Assembly: GCF_003730115.1 (NCBI RefSeq)
Contig: NZ_RJVP01000002.1
Span: 248,001-312,000 of the forward strand
Direction: 5' to 3'
Length of the DNA stretch: 64,000 nt
Source of the DNA: Pseudomethylobacillus aquaticus
GTDB lineage: Bacteria; Pseudomonadota; Gammaproteobacteria; Burkholderiales; Methylophilaceae
In this document: one piece after another, positions 16,487 through 25,527 of the stretch
How the letters are laid out: each line of letters starts with the position of its first letter
Numbering within the stretch: the first letter of the stretch is position 1
Program-made: the position numbers and the translations under genes
The notes under the pieces: generated by a model
The model's input: the letters and a program-made list of their open reading frames with translations, nothing else
Database searches by the model: none
Told to the model about the DNA's origin: nothing

Positions 16487-17251
16487 TCAGGCCGGTTCCA
16501 CGATGTCGTAGAAATGCTCATGGTTAAAGCGGCCTATGGGGGGCCTGCTGCCGGACTGGTCGAAATAATCCTGCCAGTAGCTGGTGGCACTCCAGATCGC
16601 TTCCGGGCAGGAGACGCGTGACTCCAGGCCGGGCGTGAGGTCAAAGCCTTCTGCCCCCAGCAGCGTTTCCAGCATGCAGGCCGAGGGCAGGCCTACGCTT
16701 TCCAGCAGCGGGTTGCCGGTGTTGCCTGCACTCCAGCAGAACGCCAGCCAGCGCACCACATGCTCCAGCGTGTCCAGTGTGGAGCGGCTCATCTTGAAGG
16801 CTTCCAGTCTTTCCATGACGCGCTGCTGCGCGATCGGTAGTGCGATCAGCGCGATATTGGGGTAGTGTGCCGGGTCGTCGAAATCGGCAAGGTCACGTAC
16901 TACCACGCCGTTGCGTGGCGGCGCGAAGCCGCTCTCGGCGGGTTGCAGAAGTGGCACATGGATGGCGTGTGCATCATCCAGCTGCTTGTGCTGCAGCTCC
17001 ACCAGAATGGCCTCGGACCACAGCGAGGGCTTGAGGTCCGGGCGCAGTTGCGATTGCGCGATGCGCAGCCGGTAGGCCATGGTGTCTTTGCCGCCCAGCA
17101 GGACGATGTAGCTCCAGGCTTTGGGGTCCTTGATGCCCATGGCCTTGACCGCACGGCGGCCCCAGGCCAGGTTGCTTTCGCCTGGCTCGCGTTGCTGTTC
17201 CGGGAATTCGGGATTGCGTTCGGTGGCTTTGGAGCGGGTCTGGCGGATCAT
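16487..17251 (-). CDS. conserved hypothetical protein paired with PhoD-like phosphatase, 254 aa
   Basis: This is a soluble protein of unknown family. It begins MIRQTRSKATERNPEFPEQQ (disordered, charged), followed by a globular region with AWSYIVLLGGKDTMAYRLRIAQ, HYPNIALIALPIAQQRVMERL and DTLEHVVRWLAFCWSAGNTGNP. No transmembrane helix or signal peptide is visible. The start at 17251 has AGGAGG seven bases upstream; an ATG six bases earlier is too close to it. That ribosome site lies in the 20-base gap after the phosphatase stop, so the two are translated from one message. Function unknown; the pairing suggests a partner or regulator of the phosphatase. Confidence 0.7.
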   Translation of the reverse strand: MIRQTRSKATERNPEFPEQQREPGESNLAWGRRAVKAMGIKDPKAWSYIVLLGGKDTMAYRLRIAQSQLRPDLKPSLWSEAILVELQHKQLDDAHAIHVPLLQPAESGFAPPRNGVVVRDLADFDDPAHYPNIALIALPIAQQRVMERLEAFKMSRSTLDTLEHVVRWLAFCWSAGNTGNPLLESVGLPSACMLETLLGAEGFDLTPGLESRVSCPEAIWSATSYWQDYFDQSGSRPPIGRFNHEHFYDIVEPA

Positions 17252-17271
17252 GAGCATGCCTCCTGGGTAGC

Positions 17272-18867
17272 TTAAAGTACGCGCAGACTGAAGGTCTGGC
17301 TGTACTGTTGTGGGGGGAGTTTCCTGTTATCGGTGACCGCGTGGTAGGTCACATCGAAATCGATGCCGGCGCCGGCACGGCGAAACGACAGCATGGCGAT
17401 CTGGTCACCACGCTGCCGCAGGCCGCTGCCGTGCTCCGGGTCGAACTGCGGCAGGGTCAGGCGCCCGACCTTGCCCGGTGGCTGGGGCACGCTGGGGTGC
17501 CTGGGCCAGGGGTCGCTCTGGCCAAACAGGCGGCGTACCGAGTTGCCGATCAGCTTGAAGCTGTCGGTGGCGGCCACATGGATCACGAAGGACGGCGAGC
17601 TGATCACCTCGTGCAGCGTGGTGTGGCTGCTGCCAGACTGGCGTGCCTGCGCCAGCCGGCCCCAATGCACATCGCCGGTGATGTACACCACGGGGATGTC
17701 GGCGGCTGCCAGCTGTTCGAAGATGGGCATGATCTGCTCATTGAACTGGCGGTAATTGGCCATTTCCGCATCGACTTTCTCACGGTCCTTTTCCTCGGCA
17801 GGCGGGATCAGAAAAGCCTGACCCGAGCTGAACAGCCCGAAGGCCGGTTGCCTGTTCTGTTTGGCCAGCAGCAGGTCGTCCGCCCAGCGGCGCATCTCGG
17901 CCATCACCTTGGGGCTGACCAAGCTGTCAAATGGCTGGGCATGCGGCGCGCTGACGGGAAAGTCCTTCTGCCAGTAGCCGGGGTCGCGGTCACTGCGCAA
18001 GTCCACCACCAGCAGCTTGAGCGGGTCTATATCCAGCCTGTGCACCACATCCAGCGTGGGCCGCGCCGGGTCCACCTGCAAAGCTGTGTTGTGGAACACC
18101 ACTTTGTCCATCTCCGGGTCGATGGGGAGGGCCGGGTCTATGAGCTGATAATCCTGATACAAGGCCTGCGCCACTGCGCGCCATTGTGCACGCCCTTTGG
18201 CGGTATAGGTCTTGGGTAACTGGTATTGCCGGTAGGGGTAGTTGTTCCAGTATTCGTGATCGTCGGCTACACACAGGGAGGGCGCCTTGCTCAGCACGCT
18301 GCTCAGACCGGAGCCGGATTCTCCCTGTTGCATGGGCCGCCAGTTGTTCAGGTACTTGCGGCCCAGCTTGCGTGCCAGGCCCGGCGTGTCGGTAGGCAGG
18401 TCTTCGAACAGCGGCAGGTCGCCGTAGATCTGGTCACCCATCATCAGCGTCAGGTCGGGGCGCAGATGGGGTGCGGAGACAATCTTGCTTAACAGGCCGG
18501 TACCATCATCGGGTTGGGAATAACAGGAACACAGCAGGATATTGAAGCTGCCGTCCATGGCCCAGGGCACTTGCGCAGGCAGGCTGCGACAGCGCAGTGT
18601 CTGCAGATCGGTGCCGGACCGGATGGTGATCTCGGCGTCCTGATCGTTTGCCAGACCAGTGAGTTTGAACACCACACGATGATTGAGCGGGTGCTGGTCG
18701 TTATCGGCGATACCATCACGGATGGCGCGTAGCGGGCTGTGGATGCTGACATTGACTGGTGCCGAAGATGTGCTGGCCACAGGCATGGCAGGCTGCGGCA
18801 CATTGAACAGCCCCACCCAAAGGTACAAGGTCCCTGGTGCTGCCGCCATACGATAGACCATCATCAT
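17272..18867 (-). CDS. PhoD-like metallophosphatase domain protein
   Basis: The 531-residue protein has an N-terminal beta-rich part (residues 1-105) and a calcineurin-like PhoD core. Metal-binding motifs are visible: LLCSCYSQP, LMMGDQIYGDLP, ADDHEYWNNYP and VYITGDVHWGRL. PhoD enzymes hydrolyse phosphodiesters or monoesters. Most are exported by Tat, but no twin-arginine signal is seen here, which suggests a cytoplasmic form. GGGAGAG precedes the start codon. It is followed after 20 bases by an unknown gene in the same message. The substrate cannot be inferred. Confidence 0.85.
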   Translation of the reverse strand: MMMVYRMAAAPGTLYLWVGLFNVPQPAMPVASTSSAPVNVSIHSPLRAIRDGIADNDQHPLNHRVVFKLTGLANDQDAEITIRSGTDLQTLRCRSLPAQVPWAMDGSFNILLCSCYSQPDDGTGLLSKIVSAPHLRPDLTLMMGDQIYGDLPLFEDLPTDTPGLARKLGRKYLNNWRPMQQGESGSGLSSVLSKAPSLCVADDHEYWNNYPYRQYQLPKTYTAKGRAQWRAVAQALYQDYQLIDPALPIDPEMDKVVFHNTALQVDPARPTLDVVHRLDIDPLKLLVVDLRSDRDPGYWQKDFPVSAPHAQPFDSLVSPKVMAEMRRWADDLLLAKQNRQPAFGLFSSGQAFLIPPAEEKDREKVDAEMANYRQFNEQIMPIFEQLAAADIPVVYITGDVHWGRLAQARQSGSSHTTLHEVISSPSFVIHVAATDSFKLIGNSVRRLFGQSDPWPRHPSVPQPPGKVGRLTLPQFDPEHGSGLRQRGDQIAMLSFRRAGAGIDFDVTYHAVTDNRKLPPQQYSQTFSLRVL

Positions 18868-18974
18868 CGCTTCTCTCCCTCGCCTGGCGTGTCATCACCA
18901 CCAGTCTGCCAGCGTGTGCCCGCCGTATTTGTTTACCTGTGCTGTTTTTTGATGTGCTAGCGCTAGCAGCGCTA

Positions 18975-19013
18975 ATGCTCAGCTCTGATGCTTTGCCCTG
19001 ATGCTCAGCCTTA
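18975..19013 (+). repeat. three degenerate 13-bp tandem repeats
   Basis: The units are ATGCTCAGCTCTG, ATGCTTTGCCCTG and ATGCTCAGCCTTA, directly abutting. They lie in the 243-base gap (18868-19110) between the PhoD-like gene start and the aminopeptidase stop. A GCTAGC-rich self-complementary patch precedes them at about 18956-18974. No gene is supported in this gap. Confidence 0.7.
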
Positions 19014-19110
19014 CGCAGCGACCATTCCCCATATCGTGCTACCACGGCAGGGTGCACATCAATACGACTTACGTGGGGGCCGGCTTGGGCGCTAGCTCAA
19101 CTGGCTGTCA

Positions 19111-20412
19111 TCAGCGCGGCGCAGATAACGCGATGCTCAGCACCGCGATCATGTCGGCGTGGTCCTGCACACCGGCACTTTCCCGCAGGCTATGCATGGC
19201 CCACATCGGAGCACCCACATCCACGCTGGGTACACCCAGCCCGGCGGCGACCAGTGGGCCTATGGTGCTGCCGCAACCCAGGTCGGTGCGGTGCGCATAT
19301 TGTTGATAGCGGACACCTGCTTGTTCACAACAGCTCACAAAGCGCGCAGCTGTTTCTGCGTTGGTACTGTAACGCTGATTGGCATTGGCTTTGATCACCG
19401 GGCCGCCATTGATCATGACGCGGTGTTGCGGCTCGTAGGCTTGCGGGAAATTCGGATGGTAGGCATGTGCCATGTCGGCGCTGATGAAAAAGCTGCGCGC
19501 CAGAGCGATCTGACGCTGTTCTTCGTTCAGGCCTTGAAGCGCGAAAATACGCTGCATCACATCCGCGATCAGGCTGCCGTCAGCACCGCTATGGCTGCTG
19601 CTGCCTACTTCTTCGTGGTCGAACAGCGCCAGCATGCAGCCATGTTCGGTGCTGGCGGTTGCCAGCAGTGCGGTCAGCCCGGCATGGCAGGAAGCCAGGT
19701 TGTCGAGTTGGCTGTCGGCGATGAACTCTTCATGCACGCCCCAGAAACTGCCGGGCTGGGTGTCGTAGACATTAAATTCCATGCTGAGGATGTCACTGTC
19801 CGCGATGTCCAGTTGCCCGGCCACCAGCGCTTTGAAGCCGGGCGTGTCGGCATCCAGTTGGCGGCCCAGTAGCAAGGGCAGCTCGTTCTGCTTGTGCAGC
19901 TTGAGGCCGCTGTCATTGACTTCGCGGTTCATGTGGATGGCGAGGTTGGGCAGGCGCACCAGCGGGCTGTCGAAGCGCAGCAGGTGGCGGTCATGGCCGT
20001 GTGCGCTGCGCACCATGACCTGGCCCGCCAGGCTCAGGTCGCGGTCGGTGAACGTAGCCAGGATAGGCCCGCCATACACTTCAACGCCCAGGCGTTGCAT
20101 GCCATCACAGCAGTGGTCGGCATGAGGTTTGAGGCGCAGCCCGGGCGAATCCGTGTGCGCGCCTATGATGCGCATGCCGTGGCCGTGCAGCGCGGCGGTC
20201 CCCAGCGTGAAGGCGATCAGCGCGCCGCCACGGGCGACAAAATAGCGACCACCTGCCTCCAATGCCCAGGGCTGCGTCTCCTCCAGCGGTATATAGCCAG
20301 CAGTCAGCAAGTGCTCACTGGCGGTATTCACCACATGCCACGGGCTGGGGCTGGCGTCGATGAAATCGAGCAGGTGTTGCGCATGGGCACGCGCCCCGTC
20401 AGTGATCAGCAT
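19111..20412 (-). CDS. apeB: M18-family aspartyl aminopeptidase
   Basis: This is a dinuclear-zinc aminopeptidase that removes N-terminal acidic residues from peptides. The 433-residue product has the M18 landmarks: RIIGAHTDSPGLRLKP (first zinc His and Asp), FDHEEVGSSSHSGADG (catalytic Glu-Glu), FISADMAHAYHPNF, and the C-terminal DLGCGSTIGPL...DVGAPMWAMHSLRE (last zinc His). A TTG at 20427 also opens the frame, but the ATG at 20412 has a GAGA site before it and gives the usual length of about 430. It is probably cytosolic and monocistronic. Confidence 0.92.
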   Translation of the reverse strand: MLITDGARAHAQHLLDFIDASPSPWHVVNTASEHLLTAGYIPLEETQPWALEAGGRYFVARGGALIAFTLGTAALHGHGMRIIGAHTDSPGLRLKPHADHCCDGMQRLGVEVYGGPILATFTDRDLSLAGQVMVRSAHGHDRHLLRFDSPLVRLPNLAIHMNREVNDSGLKLHKQNELPLLLGRQLDADTPGFKALVAGQLDIADSDILSMEFNVYDTQPGSFWGVHEEFIADSQLDNLASCHAGLTALLATASTEHGCMLALFDHEEVGSSSHSGADGSLIADVMQRIFALQGLNEEQRQIALARSFFISADMAHAYHPNFPQAYEPQHRVMINGGPVIKANANQRYSTNAETAARFVSCCEQAGVRYQQYAHRTDLGCGSTIGPLVAAGLGVPSVDVGAPMWAMHSLRESAGVQDHADMIAVLSIALSAPR

Positions 20413-20482
20413 GGGTGTCTCGTTCAATACACTAAAGTCACAGCATACTCAAAGCCTGTCTGGCTTGCCAGTCATGGTCTGC

Positions 20483-21712
20483 TCAGTGCAGCTGCTGCAA
20501 CTCCAGCTTGCGCAGCTTGGGTGCGCGCCAGGCCGTGACGGCGACCACCAGCATGGTCATGCTGCCACCGAAGATCACCGACGGGATCAGGCCCATCAGC
20601 CTGGCCGCGACACCGGATTCGAACGCGCCCAGTTCGTTGGACGAGCCGATGAAGATGCCATTGATGGAGGAGACACGTCCACGCATCTCGTCCGGGGTGA
20701 TCAGTTGCATGATGGTGGTACGCAGTACCACCGATACGCCATCGAAGGCGCCGGACAGCAGCAGCACAAAAGCCGCCACCCAGAAGTGGGTGCTGAGTGC
20801 GAAGGCGATCATGCACAGTCCGAAACCGCCTACCGCCAGCAGCAGCCAGCGTCCGGCATGCAGATTGATGGGGTGACGTGCCAGCCACAAGCCCATCACC
20901 ACGGCGCCCACGGCTGGCGCTGCACGCAGGATGCCCAGCCCTTCCGGGCCGTAGTGGTAGATGTCGTTCACAAAGGCGGGTAATAGTGCGACCGCGCCAC
21001 CGAACAGCACGGCGAACATGTCCAGACATTGCGCGCCCAGCATGATCTGGTTGCTGTAAACGAAGCGCAGGCCTTGCGCGATGCTGGTGAATACGGGGGC
21101 GCTCTCGGCGCGAGGCGGCTGCTTCACCTTGAGCAGGACAAGTGACAACATCGCCCCGAAGCACAGCACCACCGCGGTGAGGTAGGCGGCGCCGGTGCCG
21201 GCCCAGCCGATCAGGATGCCGCCTATGGCCGGGCCGGTGACCATGCCGATCTGCAATACCGAGCTACCCAGCCCGGCGGCACGTGCATACTGGTCGCGCG
21301 GCAGCACCAGGGCGAACAAGGCGCTGTAAGTGGGGGCGATGAAGGCGCGCGCAAAGCCGGTGAAGGCGATGGAGACGTAGATCCACAGTTCAGGGTCGCC
21401 TTCCACCCAGCCGTTGGAGACCCCTAACAGCACCAGGCCATTGATCAGCAGCATCACGGCGGCCAATACACCGAACCAGCGCCGCGAATAATGATCGACC
21501 AGATAACCGCCGAACAGGGCGGTGCACATGTAAGGCACCACTTCGGCCAGGCCTACCAGGCCCAGCGCGAGGGGGTCACCGGTGATCTGGTAGATATGCC
21601 AGCCCACCACCACGGCCATCATCTGGTAAGCCAGTACCAGCTGGAAGCGGAACGACAGCACTTGCAGGAATTTGAAATTGCGATGGGGTGCTGGAGGCAT
21701 GGACTGGAGCAT
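20483..21712 (-). CDS. MFS transporter, EntS-like exporter family
   Basis: This 409-residue protein has about 12 predicted transmembrane helices. It shows the MFS loop motif between helices 2 and 3 (GGYLVDHYSRRW) and a second-half counterpart near MRGRVSSINGIFIGSSNELG. The pattern is that of the MFS_3/EntS group, which exports siderophores or other small molecules, but no siderophore genes are nearby, so the cargo is unknown. Two start codons (21712 and 21700) are possible. The neighbours do not form an obvious operon with it. Confidence 0.88.
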   Translation of the reverse strand: MLQSMPPAPHRNFKFLQVLSFRFQLVLAYQMMAVVVGWHIYQITGDPLALGLVGLAEVVPYMCTALFGGYLVDHYSRRWFGVLAAVMLLINGLVLLGVSNGWVEGDPELWIYVSIAFTGFARAFIAPTYSALFALVLPRDQYARAAGLGSSVLQIGMVTGPAIGGILIGWAGTGAAYLTAVVLCFGAMLSLVLLKVKQPPRAESAPVFTSIAQGLRFVYSNQIMLGAQCLDMFAVLFGGAVALLPAFVNDIYHYGPEGLGILRAAPAVGAVVMGLWLARHPINLHAGRWLLLAVGGFGLCMIAFALSTHFWVAAFVLLLSGAFDGVSVVLRTTIMQLITPDEMRGRVSSINGIFIGSSNELGAFESGVAARLMGLIPSVIFGGSMTMLVVAVTAWRAPKLRKLELQQLH

Positions 21713-21875
21713 GGATGTCGTTGAGGTGAGCCGGCAGGATGATAGCGGTAAACCGGGTGAGGCGCTAAACTGAACGGGTTAGTGCAGTGAATCAGGCAGT
21801 AAGCTTGTGCGAACAAGCCGATGAGTCGTCATTGACCTGGTGTGACGCTGCCGCTATAGATCAGGCGCACTAACA

Positions 21876-21958
21876 CCTTATTTTTTAGCATCTTATTTTT
21901 CTTGAGGCCTTGTTTTCCTCGGCACCTTATTTTGCTTGGTGGCTTGGTTTCCCCGGCA
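21876..21958 (+). repeat. five abutting degenerate 15-17 bp tandem repeats
   Basis: Units tile without gaps: CCTTATTTTTTAGCA (21876), TCTTATTTTTCTTGAGG (21891), CCTTGTTTTCCTCGGCA (21908), CCTTATTTTGCTTGGTG (21925) and GCTTGGTTTCCCCGGCA (21942). A decayed sixth may begin at 21959. They occupy the otherwise empty 284-base gap 21713-21996 between the MFS gene and a small unknown gene. The function is unknown. Confidence 0.75.
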
Positions 21959-21996
21959 GCTTGTCCCGTCTGCGCCTGCTGCTAGTGAACCCGCTT

Positions 21997-22230
21997 TCAG
22001 CCCTGCCTTTGGGTTTGATAGTGCGTGTCAGGCAGGCGCATCACCTTGTCTATGCACAAGCGCGCCAGTGCCCAGGCACGGTCTTCGCGCAGCGCGGCTT
22101 TTTCAGCCTCGCTGAACGGCAGGTAGCGGGCACCGTGGGTCAGTGAATAACGTGTGGAGGCTTCCGGATTCAGGTAGGCCACGACCACGTCCTGTACACG
22201 TTCCTCACGGTTGAAATAAAGCGATGGCAT
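21997..22230 (-). CDS. small hypothetical protein, 77 aa
   Basis: The product starts MPSLYFNREERVQDVVVAYLNPEAS and contains FSEAEKAALREDRAWALARLCID, consistent with a small mixed alpha/beta cytosolic protein. The ATG at 22230 is used; a TTG at 22275 also opens the frame but would add an unlikely N-terminus. It lies 57 bases downstream of another small unknown gene on the same strand and may be co-transcribed with it. I do not recognise the family. Confidence 0.5.
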   Translation of the reverse strand: MPSLYFNREERVQDVVVAYLNPEASTRYSLTHGARYLPFSEAEKAALREDRAWALARLCIDKVMRLPDTHYQTQRQG

Positions 22231-22287
22231 GGAAGGTTCTGCTATGGCAAAAGTCAGGAATCCATTATGGCTCAAACCGCTGGCGGC

Positions 22288-22575
22288 TTAAAGCGGAGTA
22301 GTGGGTGCTTGGCGGTTCAGTTTGCTCAATTCAACTGCGATGGCCATCAACTCGGCACGATGATCGTCAAAATCCTCGAACTTTTTGTCGGTTCTGGAGT
22401 ACCAATAGCGACTGTTCCATGCATCACCTTCGATCTTGTGCAACACGGCGTGCAGCCAATTCGCCAGGGGGTGGCTGGAATCCTGGGCGATCTGGTGAGC
22501 CAGATCCCAGTCGTCCGCCAGTGCGGCATCGACAGCGCGACGCAGTGAGTCAGCTACAAAATCAGTGGATTTCAT
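22288..22575 (-). CDS. small conserved hypothetical protein, 95 aa
   Basis: This is a helical, Trp-rich cytosolic protein with LRRAVDAALADDWDLAHQIA, NWLHAVLHKIEGDAWNSRYW and YSRTDKKFEDFDDHRAELM. Proteins with this WDLAHQIAQD...GDAWNSRYWYSR pattern are found in various proteobacteria without a known function. The start at 22575 begins MKSTDF; no strong ribosome site is visible. It is divergent from gnd, sharing a 116-base promoter region, and is followed by a second small gene on its own strand. Confidence 0.65.
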   Translation of the reverse strand: MKSTDFVADSLRRAVDAALADDWDLAHQIAQDSSHPLANWLHAVLHKIEGDAWNSRYWYSRTDKKFEDFDDHRAELMAIAVELSKLNRQAPTTPL

Positions 22576-22637
22576 GAAGGAGTCTAAGCTGTTAAATAAA
22601 TGACACAAAACACATTTTTATCATGTTTCATCGCTAG

Positions 22638-22643
22638 TATAAT
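22638..22643 (+). promoter_or_regulatory. -10 element for gnd
   Basis: A perfect TATAAT lies 49 bases before the gnd start. The -35 is weak (CATTTT region near 22613-22619). No operator could be assigned. Confidence 0.5.
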
Positions 22644-22691
22644 AGTGCTGTTCTTCACCAATATCGTTTATTCCCAACATTTGAGAGTCCT

Positions 22692-24203
22692 ATGAAAACT
22701 GACAACGCCGATATCGGCTTGGTAGGTCTGGCCGTCATGGGCCAGAACCTCGCACTGAACATCGCGGATCATGGTTACAACATCGCTGTGTTTAACCGCG
22801 ATCCAGGCAAGACCCGTAAATTCATCGAAGAAGCCAAACAAAGCGAACCATCCCATGCGCGTCTGCTGCCGTTCGAGGATCTGGCGTCCTTCGTACTCAG
22901 TATCAAGCGTCCACGCAAGATCGTGCTGCTGGTCAAAGCCGGTAGCGCGACCGATGTCACCATCAACGCGCTGGTGCCGTTCCTGGAACAGGGCGACATC
23001 ATCATCGACGGTGGCAACTCCCTGTGGACCGACACCATACGCCGCGAGAAAGAGCTGCGCGCCAAGGGCATCGAGTTCATCGGCTCCGGCGTCTCCGGTG
23101 GCGAGACCGGCGCACGTTTCGGCCCATCGCTGATGCCAAGTGGTACCCGCATGGCCTGGGCGTCGCTGGAACCCATCTGGCGTGACATCGCCGCCAAGGT
23201 GGATGCCGTGACCGGTGAACCGCTGGAAGGCGCTGCCCCAGGCAAGCCGATCGAAGGTGGCTTCTCCTGCACCGAATACATCGGTCCTGACGGTGCCGGC
23301 CACTACGTCAAGATGGTGCACAACGGCATCGAATACATCGACATGCAGCTGATCTGTGAAGCCTACTGGCTCATGAAGAATCTGCTGGGCATGGAAGCCG
23401 ACGAGATCGGCAAGGTGTTCGAAGAGTGGAACCAGGGCGAACTATCCAGCTTCCTGATCGAGATCACCGGTGACATCCTGCAACAGAAGGACCCGGTCGG
23501 CCCAGGCTTCCTGGTCGACAAGATCCTCGATACCGCAGGCCAGAAGGGCACTGGTCAGTGGACCGCTGCCAATGCGCTGGAGCTGGGTGCACCCGCCAAC
23601 GCGATCGCCGCGGCTGTGTACGCACGTGCACTGTCCAGCGTGAAGGAAGAGCGCGTCGAAGCCAGCAAGATCCTCAAGGGCCCGGTCATCAAGACCGAAT
23701 CCGACAAGCAGGCCATCATCGAAGCGATCAAGAACGCACTGTATTGCTCCAAGATCTGTGCCTACGCACAGGGCTTCCAGCTCATGGACAAGGCGCAGGT
23801 GCAGTACAACTGGAAGCTGAATTTCGGCGAGATCGCCCAGATCTGGCGCGGCGGCTGCATCATCCGCGCACGCTTCCTGCAGAAGATCACCGACGCTTAT
23901 GCCTTGAACTCGCGCCTGAAGAACCTGATGCTGGACCCGTACTTCACCCAGGCCATGAACGAAGGTCAGGAAGGCTGGCGTAAAGTGATCGCGCTGGCGG
24001 TCACCAACGGCATCCCGGCACAAGGCTTCAGTGCGGCACTGGCGTACTACGATGGTTATCGCAGCGCGGTGTTGCCAGCCAACCTGTTGCAAGGCCAGCG
24101 TGACTACTTCGGTGCGCACACCTTTGAGCGTGTGGATCAGCCGCGTGGCAAGTTCTTCCACGTGGACTGGCCGGATCCTGCACGTCCACAACTGGATGTG
24201 TAA
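22692..24203 (+). CDS. gnd: 6-phosphogluconate dehydrogenase, decarboxylating
   Basis: Gnd converts 6-phosphogluconate to ribulose 5-phosphate and CO2 with reduction of NAD(P). In ribulose-monophosphate methylotrophs it is the key step of the dissimilatory formaldehyde-oxidation cycle. The 503-residue product has the nucleotide site [17 protein letters not shown], the substrate motifs [11 protein letters not shown] and [15 protein letters not shown], and [17 protein letters not shown] with catalytic Lys and Asn. It is longer than the 468-aa E. coli enzyme owing to an insertion near [18 protein letters not shown]. It is monocistronic, ending at a terminator. Confidence 0.96.
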   Translation: MKTDNADIGLVGLAVMGQNLALNIADHGYNIAVFNRDPGKTRKFIEEAKQSEPSHARLLPFEDLASFVLSIKRPRKIVLLVKAGSATDVTINALVPFLEQGDIIIDGGNSLWTDTIRREKELRAKGIEFIGSGVSGGETGARFGPSLMPSGTRMAWASLEPIWRDIAAKVDAVTGEPLEGAAPGKPIEGGFSCTEYIGPDGAGHYVKMVHNGIEYIDMQLICEAYWLMKNLLGMEADEIGKVFEEWNQGELSSFLIEITGDILQQKDPVGPGFLVDKILDTAGQKGTGQWTAANALELGAPANAIAAAVYARALSSVKEERVEASKILKGPVIKTESDKQAIIEAIKNALYCSKICAYAQGFQLMDKAQVQYNWKLNFGEIAQIWRGGCIIRARFLQKITDAYALNSRLKNLMLDPYFTQAMNEGQEGWRKVIALAVTNGIPAQGFSAALAYYDGYRSAVLPANLLQGQRDYFGAHTFERVDQPRGKFFHVDWPDPARPQLDV

Positions 24204-24228
24204 CCAGGCAGTTAGAAACTGATAGACT

Positions 24229-24258
24229 ACAGGGCGCTTGCGGGCGCCCTGTCCTTTT
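24229..24258 (+). terminator. gnd terminator
   Basis: A 9-bp GC-rich stem (ACAGGGCGC with GCGCCCTGT, 6-base loop) is followed by CCTTTTGTG. It is placed 25 bases after the gnd stop. Confidence 0.8.
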
Positions 24259-24290
24259 GTGTCGATTCCGAGTTTAGATTGCGAGATCCC

Positions 24291-24641
24291 ATGCTGCTTA
24301 ATTCCATCAGTATCTCCCTAGTTGCCGCTTTACTGCTGAGCGCTTGCGGTACCGTCAAATCACTGAATCCGTTCAAGGAAGAGCGCATCGATCCGGACCC
24401 GGTCGCGCCTGCCAATTCCATCACCTATCAATGCGAGCAGTTCAAGCGCTTCTACGTGCGCAAGCTGGACAAGGAAAGCAATGCGGTCTGGCTGATCCTG
24501 CCGGATCGTGAGCTGCGTCTGGAGCGTACCGGTACCGATCTGTACAGCAACGGCATCGCCGTGCTCAACACCAGCCCGGAGGCTGGCAGCCTGAGCGATG
24601 GCGCCTTGCGTTATACCGGCTGCAAGATCGCTGGCAAGTAA
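24291..24641 (+). CDS. MliC-like lysozyme-inhibitor lipoprotein, 116 aa
   Basis: This lipoprotein has lipobox LLSAC in MLLNSISISLVAALLLSACG. The mature region has the pattern of membrane-bound C-type lysozyme inhibitors: a first Cys in ITYQCEQFKRFYV, a central RELRLERTGTDLYSNGIAVL, and a last Cys in RYTGCKIAG, which would form the family's disulfide. Such proteins protect the cell wall from host or competitor lysozyme. The family call rests on the overall pattern, not on a decisive motif. Two small genes follow on the same strand within 30 bases each. Confidence 0.65.
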   Translation: MLLNSISISLVAALLLSACGTVKSLNPFKEERIDPDPVAPANSITYQCEQFKRFYVRKLDKESNAVWLILPDRELRLERTGTDLYSNGIAVLNTSPEAGSLSDGALRYTGCKIAGK

Positions 24642-24665
24642 GCCTGCCAAGTTAGCGCGGCGAAC

Positions 24666-25040
24666 ATGACCACTACCACAGCTTTTGTAAGTGCCACACC
24701 GGTGCTGGCTTCGTTGGATATCGCGCGCTCCGTCGCCTTTTTCGTTGAGCAGCTTGGCTTCGCGCAGGTGTATCTGCAGCAAGGCAGCTATGGCATCGTG
24801 GAGCAGGGCGCGGTGCAGCTGCATTTCTGGGCCTGCGCAGATAAACGTATCGCCGAAGCTACCGGCTGCCGCATCCGCGTGGATGGCATCGAAGCGCTGT
24901 ATGCGCGCTGTGTAAACGCAGGCATCGTGCACCCGCATGCCCCTCTGGCCGAAACACCCTGGAGCACTCTGGAATTCGCTATTCTGGATCCGGATGGCAA
25001 TCTGGTGACCTTTCACCAGGCCATGGCAGATGCAGTTTGA
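24666..25040 (+). CDS. VOC-superfamily (bleomycin-resistance-like) protein, 124 aa
   Basis: This is a single VOC domain similar to bleomycin-binding proteins: ATPVLASLDIARSVAFFVEQLGF at the N-terminus, VQLHFWACAD in the middle and FAILDPDGNLVTFHQ at the end. Such proteins dimerise to sequester planar drugs or act as metal enzymes, and the sequence does not decide between these. The start at 24666 lies 24 bases after the lipoprotein stop, and the MOSC gene follows 27 bases later, so the three likely form an operon. Confidence 0.8.
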   Translation: MTTTTAFVSATPVLASLDIARSVAFFVEQLGFAQVYLQQGSYGIVEQGAVQLHFWACADKRIAEATGCRIRVDGIEALYARCVNAGIVHPHAPLAETPWSTLEFAILDPDGNLVTFHQAMADAV

Positions 25041-25067
25041 TATCGCAAACCCGGTGCAGCAGGCCAG

Positions 25068-25508
25068 ATGCAACAAACAACAGATCTACGCGCGTTGACC
25101 AGCCGTTTCCCGCACCCGGGGCGGTTGGAGTTGATCCTGCTGCGTCCAGAACGGCGCAGGCCTGTGCTGATCGCGGCATTTCTGGGCCAGGCCGAGGTGG
25201 ACCCCAGGCTGCTGCGACGCAATCTGCTGGTATCCGGTTTGAATCTGCTGGCAGCACGCAGCTTGTTCCAAGACCAGCCCTTGCGGCTGCAGATCGGGCA
25301 GGCCGTGCTGGAGATCACCGGCCCATGCGAGCCATGTTCCCATATGGAAGAAGTGCTGGGGTCAGGCGGCTACAACGCCATGCGTGGTCATGGCGGGCTG
25401 AATGCGCGCATCGTGCAAGGCGGCACCCTCCGTTGTGGGGATGCAGTGCGCTGTCTGGCCTTGCCGCCCGTGGTGACGGTTGCGGCGCAGGCCAGCCTGA
25501 ATCTATAG
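25068..25508 (+). CDS. MOSC domain protein, 146 aa
   Basis: This is a stand-alone MOSC (molybdenum cofactor sulfurase C-terminal) domain. Characteristic parts are LLRRNLLVSGLNLLAARS, the Cys-bearing ITGPCEPCSHMEE, and GYNAMRGHGGLNARIVQGG followed by LRCGDAV. MOSC domains bind molybdopterin or carry persulfide sulfur on the conserved cysteine. Stand-alone versions such as YiiM reduce N-hydroxylated bases. The partner and substrate here are unknown. Confidence 0.85.
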   Translation: MQQTTDLRALTSRFPHPGRLELILLRPERRRPVLIAAFLGQAEVDPRLLRRNLLVSGLNLLAARSLFQDQPLRLQIGQAVLEITGPCEPCSHMEEVLGSGGYNAMRGHGGLNARIVQGGTLRCGDAVRCLALPPVVTVAAQASLNL

Positions 25509-25527
25509 CGATTGCGCTAGCGTTGAC

